Below are positions 43,572 through 52,964 of a stretch of 64,000 nucleotides of DNA, in pieces. Below the pieces are notes generated by a model. The model was not told where the DNA came from, ran no database searches, and was given only the letters and a program-made list of their open reading frames with translations. Both the position numbers and the translations under genes were made by a program. The stretch is taken from positions 60,337,268-60,401,267 of the forward strand of contig CM043944.1 of the NCBI GenBank assembly GCA_014529385.2, read 5' to 3'. Each line of letters begins with the position of its first letter. Within the stretch, counting starts at the first letter, position 1. The stretch is from Adiantum capillus-veneris. Its lineage: Eukaryota > Streptophyta > Polypodiopsida > Polypodiales > Pteridaceae.

Positions 43572-44190
43572 AAAGTGGCTATCATCAAATAAGGATAGTT
43601 GATCAAGACATTGTAAAGACTGCATTTTGCACTATGTTTGGTCTTTACGAATACATTGTCATGCCTTTTGGCTTGACCAATGCACCAGCCACATTCAACC
43701 ACTTGATGGAGAAGCTATTCAGGCCTCACCGAACCTTTACTAGAGTGTTCTTTGATGATATCATCATCTACTCTAATTTATTAGACGAACACAAGCAACA
43801 CCTCCAGCTAATATTTCAAGTTCTAAGAGAGAATAAACTTTATGTTAATCAAAAGAAAAGTGAATTTTTCTTACAAGAGATTCAGTATTTAGGTCATATT
43901 ATCTCTCAAGATGGCATCCAGATGGATCCATCAAAGTTAGAGGTAATAAAAGGATGGCCTAAACCAAGGAATCTTCATGAACTAAGAAGCTTTATAGGTA
44001 TGTGTGCATACTATAGACGCTTCATAAAAAAGTTCTCACTAATAATAGGACCATTACATGGCCTTACAAAGAAAAATGTTAGGTACACATGGTCTGCCAA
44101 GGACAACCATGCTTTTGAAAAGCTTAAAGAAAAGCTTATCTTTCAACCTGTGCTTACACTACAGGATCTCTCAAAGCCATTTTAGGTCCA
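43572..44190 (+). pseudogene. Element G reverse transcriptase, palm and thumb
   Basis: After a frameshift it reads KSGYHQIRI, AFCTMFGLYEYIVMPFGLTN, then the catalytic RVFFDDIIIYS (FFDD), LYVNQKKSEFF, YLGHIISQDGIQMDPSKLE and YYRRFIKKFS. This is a typical chromovirus RT. It passes directly into RNase H (TLQDLSKPF), where a TAG at 44183 lies at the point matching the first intact stretch of element E. Confidence 0.88.
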
Positions 44191-44525
44191 TTGTGATGCT
44201 TGTGGTAATTGCCTTGGAGCTGTTTTTCTCCAAGAAGGGCACACCATAGGCTATGAAAGCCGAAGGCTTGACCCTGTTGAGCAAGCTCTCGGCATATATG
44301 AAAAGGAGCTCCTCGCAGGTCTACATGCCTTAGACTCATGGAAGCACTATTTATTGGGGACTCCTTTCATTCTGTGAATGGATCACCAAAGTCTTAAGTA
44401 CTTCATGACATAGACCAAGCTCTCCGACAAACAAATGAGGTGGGAAAATTTCCTTTCACAGTTTCATTTTCATATTGCTCACATTGCTGGCAAGCATAAT
44501 CAAGTAGCCGATGCACTCTCAAGAT
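44191..44525 (+). pseudogene. Element G RNase H
   Basis: The sequence reads VHCDACGNCLGAVFLQEGH, GIYEKELLAGLHALDSWKHY, LGTPFIL, stop, MDHQSLKYFMT, stop, KQMRWENFLSQFHFHIAHI and VADALSRWP. At least three stops (44183, about 44377, about 44412) break it. Confidence 0.85.
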
Positions 44526-45720
44526 GGCCGAGAGTGAATGCGATTTCCATAGCAACTCACAATGATCTATCTTCTATGATAGATGAGTATGCTATTGATC
44601 CCGGTTTTAGAGATGTGATTTCAGCCCTTGCACTAGGGAAGAAAGAGGAACAATTTACTTTACAAGATGGTTATCTTCTCTATGGCAATAGACTATGCGT
44701 TACTAACTCATTCCGTGAGAAAGTAATGTATCAATCTCATGCTCCTCCTTATGCGGGGCATAGAGGGATTCAGTCTACCCTAAAGGGGATTGAAACATAT
44801 TTCTATTGGCCTACCATGAAAGCAAACATACAAGACTATGTTTCTAAATGTGTGGTATGCCAAAAGGCGAAGTTTGATAGAGGGAAGCAACCTGGATTTC
44901 TTCAGCCTTTGCCAATCCCTAATTCACCATGGGAGAGCATATCCATGGATTTTATCTTTCAATTTCCTAAGTCTATCCATGGGAATACGGGAATATGCAC
45001 GACAGTAGACAGGTTCAGTAAACAAGCTCATTTTATACCTCTCAAAAAGACTATCAAAGCCCATCAAATGGCAACACCCTCTTCATTTCACAAATCTTCA
45101 AGTACCATGGCTTGCCAATGTCCATAGTGTCGGATAGAGATCCTAGAATGACCACTAATTTTTGGAAGGGTCTCTTTAAGAATTTAGGAACAAGGCTAAC
45201 CTTCTCTTCGGCCTATCACCCACAAACGGATGGCCAAAGTGAAATAGCTAACCTAACAATCCTCGATCTACTAAAAGCCTATTTAACGGAAGTAGATCAA
45301 TGATCCTAATGGGAGAAGTGCTTACCCTTAGTGGAGTATGCCTACAATAACACTATACATACTTCCACGGGAAAAGCACCTTTCGAGGTTATTGAGGGAA
45401 GATCAAAAAGTCCCCTGCTACTTAAGGTACACGAGAAGATCTTTGCTGCTGCAGATGAGTATAGTCGAGACCTACAAGAATCTTTCCAAAAGATTAATGA
45501 TGCTATCTCTATCTCACAGCAAAGGCAAAAGGCTGTTGCTAACAAGCACAGAAGAGCCCAAGCCTTTAAAGAAAATGATTGGGTCTTACTCAAATTTCCC
45601 AAGGCTCGATTAAGGCACACGATGGGCAAGAATCCTACAGGACACCAAAAGTACTATGCTAAGTTAGCAAAAAGGTACTGGTCCCTTCCAGATTCTTAGG
45701 CCAATCAATGAGATGGCCTA
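44526..45720 (+). pseudogene. Element G integrase
   Basis: Zinc-binding motif: YQSHAPPYAGHRGIQSTL then CVVCQKAK, with the His and Cys ligands intact. Core: ESISMDFIFQFP (first Asp), TVDRFSKQAHFIPL, then a frameshift near 45100, SIVSDRDPRMTTNFW (second Asp) and QTDGQSEIANL (Glu). A stop at 45301 is followed by LVEYAYNNTIHTSTG and the C-terminal NDWVLLKFPKARLR. The catalytic residues are retained, but the frame is broken in at least three places. Confidence 0.87.
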
Positions 45721-46030
45721 TCAACTCAAGTTGCCCAGCCATTGGCTCATACAAAATGCTTTTCATGTGAGCCTATTAAAGCCTTACAAAGGAGAGCAAC
45801 CTCAAGAACCAATTATTGAAGACCCACCGGAGATTCAGGACCAAGAAGAGGTGTTGCAGCCCGAGTCCATCCTCCGACGTGAAGACAAGGTACTAAGAGG
45901 CCGTAAGACTATCCCACAATATCTTATTAAGTTTAAGAATTATCCTTTTGAAGATGCTAGATTGATGAAAGGCATACAATTAAAGGATAACCTAAACCTT
46001 GTCAATGCTTACAATGCTTCCCAAGAGTAA
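45713..46030 (+). CDS. Element G integrase C-terminus with chromodomain-like tail
   Basis: This open frame of 105 codons begins [20 protein letters not shown] and leads to [31 protein letters not shown] and [18 protein letters not shown]. The final part matches the chromodomain of plant chromoviruses, with aromatic residues partly replaced (F in place of the canonical W of KWKGYP). A non-coding stretch of about 350 bases follows to the polypurine-like tract (aaagagagaggtaa) before the LTR. Confidence 0.78.
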   Translation: MAYQLKLPSHWLIQNAFHVSLLKPYKGEQPQEPIIEDPPEIQDQEEVLQPESILRREDKVLRGRKTIPQYLIKFKNYPFEDARLMKGIQLKDNLNLVNAYNASQE

Positions 46031-46378
46031 GAAAATGTACAAATGTTAAAAGTGTACAAAGTTTTTGTCTTATAAGACTCTCTTTTTATTTATTGTGCAC
46101 AAATGTGAAGTAGTATGCATGCTTAGATCAAGTTTGCGGAGACGAGGTCTCCCAAACACCAAGTAGATCTTGTCATTCTACTATGGAAGATTGATAGGAC
46201 TAATGTGTAGATATGCTTTCGGAAGCTTAGGCTCTCAAGCACCAAATGGACTAGTCATCCATTCTGGAACTATAGGGTAACATAGGGATCCTCTACCTGC
46301 TAGAAAAAGGACTAATGAATATGCTTTATCTTCTCTACCCCATAGTCAAGGACGACTATGATTTAAAGAGAGAGGTAA

Positions 46379-47580
46379 TGTCATAATAAATAATATCTAA
46401 TTCTCCTAAATGATTTTCTCATGTTAAACTGATCATTTAATATGGGGAAGTGCCAGGGGAGAAAAAGCTAGAATATTGATTAAGCTGGCAGACCTCCCAC
46501 AATAGGGATTCAAAGGAGGGAAAAATAGGGATCCAAAGGGGGTCCCATCTGCAAAAGAGCTTTGTGCAACAATGGGCTCCAAAGACCTTAGGGTTCAGCC
46601 CATTAAGACTTTCAAAATGCTAAGGTTCCAAAATTCAAAGGTTGTGGCCAATGGTCAAAGGCTTAGGAAATTGGATGCTTTGTGTGTGTCTCCCAAAAAG
46701 TCTTCACAAACTCCTACATAGGAGGGGGCAAGCCCAAGAAGTAGGGGATGAGAGAGAAACACACACACACTCACAAGCTTCCTTTGTACACAAGGGGAAA
46801 GAGGGACACATGTCAGCTCCCTAGGCCAGATACCCACAAGGTGTACTCAAATCCTATTGGATGGACATGGAGGTGGACCAATGAGAACTAGGCTAGAGTA
46901 AATCTAGTTTAATTAATTTAAAAATACTTCATAAAAGAACCAATAGGAATTAAGCTCTCTAGAAGACTATTCGATAGTCTCCCAAGGGGTCCAATGAGCA
47001 TTCAACAGCCCAATGGCTTGCCTCATTCCTATTGGCCAGGAGACAAAGGGGTCCAGTGAGAGTTTAATTGCATATATTAATTACCTAAAGCTCTCACAAA
47101 AGGGAAAAGGGGGACGCATGTTAGAAGGCTATCACTTATGCTCCTAAAATCCTACCGGCTAAGCCTGGAGAGGTCCAATGAGGTGCTCGCAAGAGCAAAT
47201 AGCAAGACGGGTCGACCAAGAGAGAGAGGGGGCTGATTTTTCAAAGGCAATTATCCATGCACACTCACACAAGCTCATGTGTAGAGTAAGAAGACTCTCT
47301 CTCTCTCTTCTCAAGCTTTAATTGAAAGCTTATCACCTACTCCAAGCTTGTGAGAAGGGAGGTCTACACCAGTTCAACTCTTGGCTTTGTGATTCAAATC
47401 CAACCAAGAGCCAAGATTCAATGCATGCTCATCTCCTCTGCCATGCTAATTACTAAGATAATCTATGCTAATATGAGTGATTGTGTGAGGAGATGTACAT
47501 CTTTCTCGTAAGACTACTCCTTCTTCCTCTCAATCTACTCTCATACCCCGCTAGCTCTCACCATCTTCGAAGGTGTGTGA
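46379..47580 (+). repeat. 3' LTR of element G, left part
   Basis: It matches 39056 to about 40303 and begins TGTCATAATAAATAATATC. It breaks off at gtgtgtga, where element H enters. The remaining part of the LTR is at 56044-56436. Confidence 0.92.
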
Positions 47581-47770
47581 TGTTATAGAATTGATATTTT
47601 ATTATTTATTGCAGTTGACATGTGGAAAAGACTAGACCGAGCTAGGCCTATGCGAATGGATATATATATATATATATATTGTACATTTTATTATTCAAGT
47701 GCTCTTTATGAGCTTTGGCCATTTATGACCGTCCGGCCAGTTTGTAATCACTTTGACCATTCAAGAAATC

Positions 47771-47777
47771 TATAAAT
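47771..47777 (+). promoter_or_regulatory. TATA box of the H LTR
   Basis: The motif tataaat, preceded by attcaagaaatc, is conserved in all three family LTRs (55734-55740 and 60529-60535). Confidence 0.7.
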
Positions 47778-47783
47778 GAAGTA

Positions 47784-47814
47784 TGTGCAAGAGGGAAATG
47801 GTCACTCTTGCACG
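47784..47814 (+). promoter_or_regulatory. Conserved leader hairpin of the H family (copy 1)
   Basis: The arm gtgcaagag (47785-47793) and ctcttgcac (47805-47813) enclose the 11-base loop ggaaatggtca. The stem can extend by one G-T pair here. The copies at 55747-55777 and 60542-60572 have a 10-bp perfect stem (cgtgcaagag / ctcttgcacg) and the identical loop. It sits about 8 bases after the TATA box, so it spans or closely follows the predicted transcription start. Confidence 0.75.
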
Positions 47815-48075
47815 GGGGTAGATTGTACCCAGTGCTTGTGTGTTTATTTTCTCCTCTCCTCCCTCCTCTCTCGCCGTGCCAGCGTAGCACTCTACTCTAG
47901 GAGGTGCGTATGCACGTGCTCGCTTACTTTGTCTCGCTCTCTGCCTCCCTCATTTCAGATTTTCTATGGAGTTTACACATACACGATTGTGCAGGTATGA
48001 AGATCTATTGATTTATTATCTGTAGCATGTTTTTTTAATGTATTTTGCAGGGACACCGCACCTTCGTCTGTAGCA

Positions 48076-49659
48076 CAGAGCCAGCTTACGCTCTCGAAAA
48101 TGTGGTCGCCATGGGGATGAAGATTTCATTGGAAGTTGGAGCTTTTGGAATTCTCTTGGTCGAAGAACAATTTACAACCGTGGAGATCCAGTTGAACAAC
48201 CATTATAGCTAAGTTTAATTTTGTTTATATTTTTATGAAATTTGTTTTTTAAGATTAGCTTTAACGATGTATCTCTTACATCTAAATCAAGGATAACAAT
48301 CAATAATTGCTCCTTCATGTTTGTCTTGGTACAAAAAGGAAGAGTTCTCCATCAAGCCTCCACGAGAGAAAACGAAGTAAATCTAGAATTAAGTGTATCA
48401 AACTTGCATGAAGCATCATGATAATTTTAATTTTTGTGAATCTTGTGATTGACATATAGTAAGCTTTGATCAGTATTCGATCCATGGCTAGTGAAGCGAT
48501 TGAAGAGGTTAAATCTATACTAATAGGAGCTGGGAACCAAAGCAAGAATAGATGTCGAAGAAGACTGTAAGAAAATTCAATTGAGTGATCTTAGCATATA
48601 GAGACTAATCATTTAGAAACGGTGATCACGATTTAGTTGCAAGTTGATGAGAAAGGTTTAGTTGATGCCATTAGCAATGGCATCTAGAAAAGATTGCATG
48701 CAAGTGCATTCAAAACCCATTACTGGCTGCAAGATATTGCGTGTAAAGCTTATGGAGGCGCAGAAGCAGAGGTCCCAGAAGGAGGTGGGTTGAATGGCCA
48801 GCCAACCGTAGGTGGGTGCAACGAGTTAAGCCGCAAAGGCACCCCTGACCGTCTCGATCTCTCTCTCTCCCCACTGTAGTGGGCCGTCAGTCTTCCCTCT
48901 CCTTGCTTGATCTGCAACCACCCCCCTCCCCCTTTTCCCACCAACCACACCCTCTTCCCCTCCCTCTCAATATCTGCAGTTGTGATAACATGCAGCCACA
49001 CGAATTAGCCTTCTTTCTCTCTCTCCCCATTGGAATCCGTCGTTATCCCTATCTCTCCCTGCCTGACCTGCAACCATTGACCCGCAGCCACACTTTTTTT
49101 TTTTCGCCAGTTGCAACTGCACTCTCTCCCTCTCCACACTTCGTCCATCACAACTCACACACACCAACCAAAGTAGTGGTTCTCTATGGTGACCTCCTGT
49201 CACATGCTTAGCCGCCATGTAGAGTTGCAAAAGGGTGGCTCTCTCTCTTGGTCGTGTCCTAAGCCGGAAAACATTACATTCTCTCTCTGTCTCGGTTGTT
49301 GGACACGCCCGCACCCCACGTTAGTCTCTCCCTCCTCAGTTCTTGATCGATGCCAACACTAGGTTGTGCATCACCCCGCCGTCATCCAAACTGAGGTCTG
49401 CACCCTGCTTTGCTCATGGCACCCACAACCACACACCCACAAAGGGCATGCAGGCGGCTAGTTGCCATTTTTTTTGTCTCTCACGCACTCTCTCTTTTGC
49501 TGTGTCCTCCACACGCTATCAGCTCTTGACCCCTTCATATCCTTCTGCCAGCTTTTCTTTTGACAGCCACCAATTCTCCCTCTCTCTCTCTCTCTCTCGC
49601 GCGCGCGCACGCACGTATCATGCAATGCATTCTAGCAAAGCAAGGTTAGTTGGTTAGCC
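48076..49659 (+). other. Non-coding left interior of element H
   Basis: From 48076 to 48850 I see no coding signature; the sequence is AT-rich with scattered stops. From about 48855 to 49640 it is pyrimidine-rich (many ctctc and ccacc blocks, ending in a short CT then CG run at 49577-49612), resembling the 5' untranslated regions of plant genes. It leads straight into the MYB-like reading frame at 49660. Confidence 0.5.
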
Positions 49660-49916
49660 ATGGTGCATTATGAAAAGAGGCTGGGCCTAAAAAGGGGCCG
49701 TGGACACCGGAGGACGACCAGAAGCTCAAGAGCTACACTGAAATGCAAGGGCATAGCAGTTGGTGAGCATTCCCCAAGCAGGCAGGGTTGGCGAGGTGTG
49801 GCAAGAGCTATCGACTACGGTAGACTAACTTCCTATGGCCTGGCATCAAGTGTGGCAGCTTCTATGTGGTGGAGGAGAACTCCAGCATCCAGCTCCACGC
49901 CGTTCTTGGCAACCGG
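49660..49916 (+). pseudogene. Captured R2R3-MYB DNA-binding domain fragment
   Basis: ATG at 49660 starts a short N-terminus ending in KRLGLK. A one-base shift in the A-run near 49690 then leads into KKGPWTPEDDQKLKSY, MQGHSSW, stop, AFPKQAGLARCGKSYRLR, stop, TNFLWPGIKCGSF, VVEENSSIQLHAVLGNR. The R2 Trp positions are 15, 35 and 55 (the last is the TAG), with exactly the 19-residue spacing of plant R2 repeats; Phe opens R3. The region spanning the usual first intron (AG-LARCGKS) is continuous, so the donor was probably a spliced transcript. Similarity ends at LGNR, the usual end of exon 2. Plant R2R3-MYBs are nuclear transcription factors; this copy is dead. Confidence 0.85.
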
Positions 49917-50095
49917 GCCTTCCCGCTTCCGTTTGTAGCTCAGTATAGTGAGCGTTTTGCTTGTCTTTCAACAGTTGCATGACTGTTGGGCTGCCTTTAT
50001 TCCCACAGCTCCCAATCTCCCTCAACTAATCTTGTGGCCAACCTGGACGTCCACTATAGTGCACTGGCAGTGGACTTCTTGCAGGCCGACTATGG

Positions 50096-50185
50096 GAGTT
50101 GACACTTGAGCCAAACGAAGCAGACATCCCCGCCTGGACTGCATGCCTATCCGCCTGCACACCTACTGCAAGTTCCATTCTCTGA
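50096..50185 (+). pseudogene. Possible PPR C-terminal-like fragment
   Basis: A 30-codon stretch with LEPNEADIPAWTACLSAC resembles the PPR pattern (EPN...WTALLSAC) found near the end of PPR proteins in plants. It is short, so chance is possible, but it lies between the MYB and the clearer PPR fragments in the same strand sense. Confidence 0.35.
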
Positions 50186-50322
50186 TCTTCTTGTAGAGAT
50201 GTTATTAGTGATCTTATGAGGGGGGGAATCCAGATGCTGAACGATAGGTCCAAATCTTCCAAAAGAAACCTTCTACAACAACAGTACGTATGAGAAAGCG
50301 AGAGACGCGTGAGATTATCTTC

Positions 50323-50535
50323 AATCTCTTATGAGCATGCATCAAGAAAAACGATGTCGCTGCTGCCATATGCGTGCATGCTCTTTTGGTAAGCTCTCAT
50401 CATGTAGATTCTGCTCTCGCTGATCAGATCTTTCGGTTCTTCTCTTTCGCTGATTGTCTGCATGAGGCTAAAGTTGTCTTTGCAAGCATACCCTTTCCTA
50501 GGGTGCACTCACGGCATTCCATTATCTCAGCTTAG
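50323..50535 (+). pseudogene. Captured pentatricopeptide-repeat (PPR) gene fragment
   Basis: One frame of about 70 codons reads NLL, TGA, ACIKKNDVAAAICVHALLV, VDSALADQIFRFFSFADCL, HEAKVVFASIPFPRVHS and RHSIISA, then TAG. This follows the PPR pattern LLRAC.K..D...G..VHA.LV..G...S.L...L..F..C..L.EA..VF..I..P.V..W.S.ISA over two repeats. The first stop fits a CGA to TGA change (Arg expected). PPR proteins act in organelle RNA processing; this piece is a non-functional passenger of H. Confidence 0.7.
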
Positions 50536-52195
50536 GGGCCGTTTTATTTGTATTTATCTTTTGTCCGTGATGCTAGGGTTCATTCCCACCCTCGTGGCCT
50601 CAAACTTTTTTTTTCCAGAGCTAATTGCTTAAGTGGCCCAAAAACGCAGTCTTCTGCAATTGAGTGGTCTCAGAAGTTACGCACCACAACAATTTTGGGC
50701 AATCATCAAATTTTTGTATCCTATACTAGTGGCGACATGTCCCCTCAACAACTCACCGATCGTTTCAACTTGCACCAATCAAATAGTTTTTTTTTGGGTT
50801 ACCTACGAGCACCATCATCCCATGCACACAAGTGAATGCATAGGTATTCCTCATTTAACGTGTATATTACAATCCTCTATTCCAACTGATGATGCAAAAT
50901 TTTGATCACCCTCATGGCGATTTGCAAAGGTCCACCTTGGATGTATTGATGCCAATTAACACGATGATGGGAAATAGTAGACATGAATTGGCATTTACTC
51001 CTATCTAGTTAGCATTATCGTTTTACAATTTTGTATAAGCTCTTGATCTGTCTAATATAGAGGATGTCGATAGTGAACATGTGGCGTTATAGAACAATAT
51101 TTTTTCTTCTCATGGGTCCTGTTGTCTCTTAGTTTATTTTGATACTTTCATGCCCTACATTTGTCAACACCATGAATAATCATAACGTACTAGGGTCGAC
51201 TTTTCACCCTCAAGATACATCATGCCTTCATATTCTAGCAATGATGACCCAAATTGATTGTTACCTGGATTATTAAGCAATTATCAAGCATAAAGATGAA
51301 AATCCCCCTCTCATCATTATTTGCAGGAGCCATTATTTTCATAATGTGAGTTTATCCCCATTAGTATTGATGTAATGTAATTTGGCTTTTGCTTTACTTT
51401 CTCTTCATTCCCTCATATGTCAGTCAAATTGTTGTTGCATATTACTCCATATTGTTTATTTGCTTTTGTACCACATCACTCCCAATATTTCCTATACTCC
51501 TTCTCAGAGGACTGCCCTTACTGAAAAATTGTAAGGTCTCTAACCCCGACCAAAAAGAGCACCCTTGTACCATGGAATGAACATAATGAAAAAAGTTACT
51601 ATTTTTAGCAGTTTTCCAAATTCTGTCGGTGCCATGATGTTTAGAATGTTATAAATCTTCCAAAAGTGAATTAAAATAATTTTTGTGAAAATTTTTCAAA
51701 AATAGTAATTTTTTGGTCACCCCATCCGTCTAGTTTTGACCGTCTCGAAAAACTGCACCCGTACCCCGAATTTGAAAAAAAATGCATTTTCAGACCTCGG
51801 GGGCTGCTAAATATGGCAGGTACTCGGACAGATGCAACTTAGTTAGAGCTTATTTTAGCAATTCACAGCATTAAATTCCGACTCGTATGGCCCGTTTCAG
51901 CTTAAAACCAAAATTTCATAAGGTTGTGCGGGGAGGCACCGGGGCTCGAGGCTATGTGGGAACTGGTCCCATGCCACTTAGAGCTTGCTTTAGCAGCTAG
52001 GGGGCGCCCTCTCGTCTTTTGGGAGTTGTGGGAGAGTTTCCATGCTTGAGAGAGAGTGTGAGAGTCAGTTACACTAGCTAACTGGACACTTGGTAGGCAT
52101 GTAACTGGACTTGCCATGCTTAAGTGGAGTAGCTCTCAAATGCAAATAGCAAGCAAGGTCGATTTTCAGCATGCAGAGGCCTATTTAAGAGTGTG

Positions 52196-52253
<58 letters not shown>

Positions 52254-52787
52254 CTCACACATCCACTCAGTACACACACGCATACTTGCACACACACCTT
52301 GGGGAGGTGCTGTCGGCACACATAGTTTTTGGAGAAGAAGCAAAGGAGGGAAGTGCTGCCTGATTCTCGTCTTGAGAACTCCATTGGATCATAATTTCAA
52401 GTAGAATTCAGCCCCTAATCACGGTAATATCAATCTATTTTATGTTTTGCTGTAAATCTCTCTACTATTCTCCTAATCTCGTAACTATTATGCTTAATCA
52501 TAACTAAATTACTAGGAAGGTGATTGAGTACGTCTGATTCACCCCTCTAGTAATTTAATTAGTATAAATATGAAAATTCCTAATTATCTAGGCCATGTAT
52601 TTAACTTTAGATCCAATTCCCATAGAAAAAGTAAGGTACTATCCATAAATTACTATGCCTTGAAGGAAATATAACCCTCGTATAGAATGAATTGTTCAGT
52701 GATTCTAATCTATCATCTTGATTGTTATGGTACTCTCGGACATTATCTCTTTTCTTAGAGTTTGTCAAATTAAGTAGTGAGTATAAA
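50536..52787 (+). other. Interior of element H without recognisable genes
   Basis: I see no protein domain. Notable parts are an exact (CA)n run at about 52200-52250, a TATA-like tatttaagag at about 52180, and AT-rich stretches from 52390 to 52780. Confidence 0.5.
52200..52250 (+). repeat. (CA)n microsatellite
   Basis: About 25 uninterrupted CA units inside element H. Confidence 0.97.
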
Positions 52788-52964
52788 ATGGCCCCGGTAA
52801 AGAGAACTCGCTTTGGTGGTGCCCAGGACCGCGAGGCGGGAACAAGCAACGTGAATGGGAAAGGAAAAGCTCCCATGGACAACCAAGTACCGGCCATCTC
52901 ACTGGCCAATGTCGAGGAAATGGAGGAGGTAGGTCACATTTTAAATTCAAGTCGTTTAATTTAA
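52788..52964 (+). CDS. Small ORF, possible captured first exon
   Basis: A short frame starts MAPVKRTRFGGAQDREAG and contains GKGKAPMDNQVPAISLANV; its composition differs from its AT-rich surroundings. The phrase EEMEEV ends at gag|gtaggt, which looks like a plant 5' splice site, so it may be a captured first exon or the N-terminus of a lost gag. No domain is recognised and there is no sign of function. Confidence 0.3.
   Translation: MAPVKRTRFGGAQDREAGTSNVNGKGKAPMDNQVPAISLANVEEMEEVGHILNSSRLI

Larger units (their letters stand above)
47581..48075 (+). repeat. 5' LTR of element H
   Basis: It starts TGTTATAGAATTGATATT and ends cttcgtctgtagca. It has a TATA box at 47771-47777 and then a hairpin at 47784-47814. 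An intron-like gtatga...ttttgcag stretch of 56 bases (47995-48050) is partly kept in the 3' LTR but not in element I. Confidence 0.93.

Noticed and set aside
47776-48000. 74-codon frame conserved in the three H/I LTRs (MKYVQEGNGHSCTG...)
   Set aside because: Tempting as a small leader protein, but the frame includes the hairpin, the third copy starts later and diverges after the first half, and the LTRs are simply related. Low evidence for coding.
47995-48050. Possible intron inside the H LTR leader
   Set aside because: GT and AG borders exist in H, but at 56 bases it is shorter than normal plant introns and the GT is not kept in element I.
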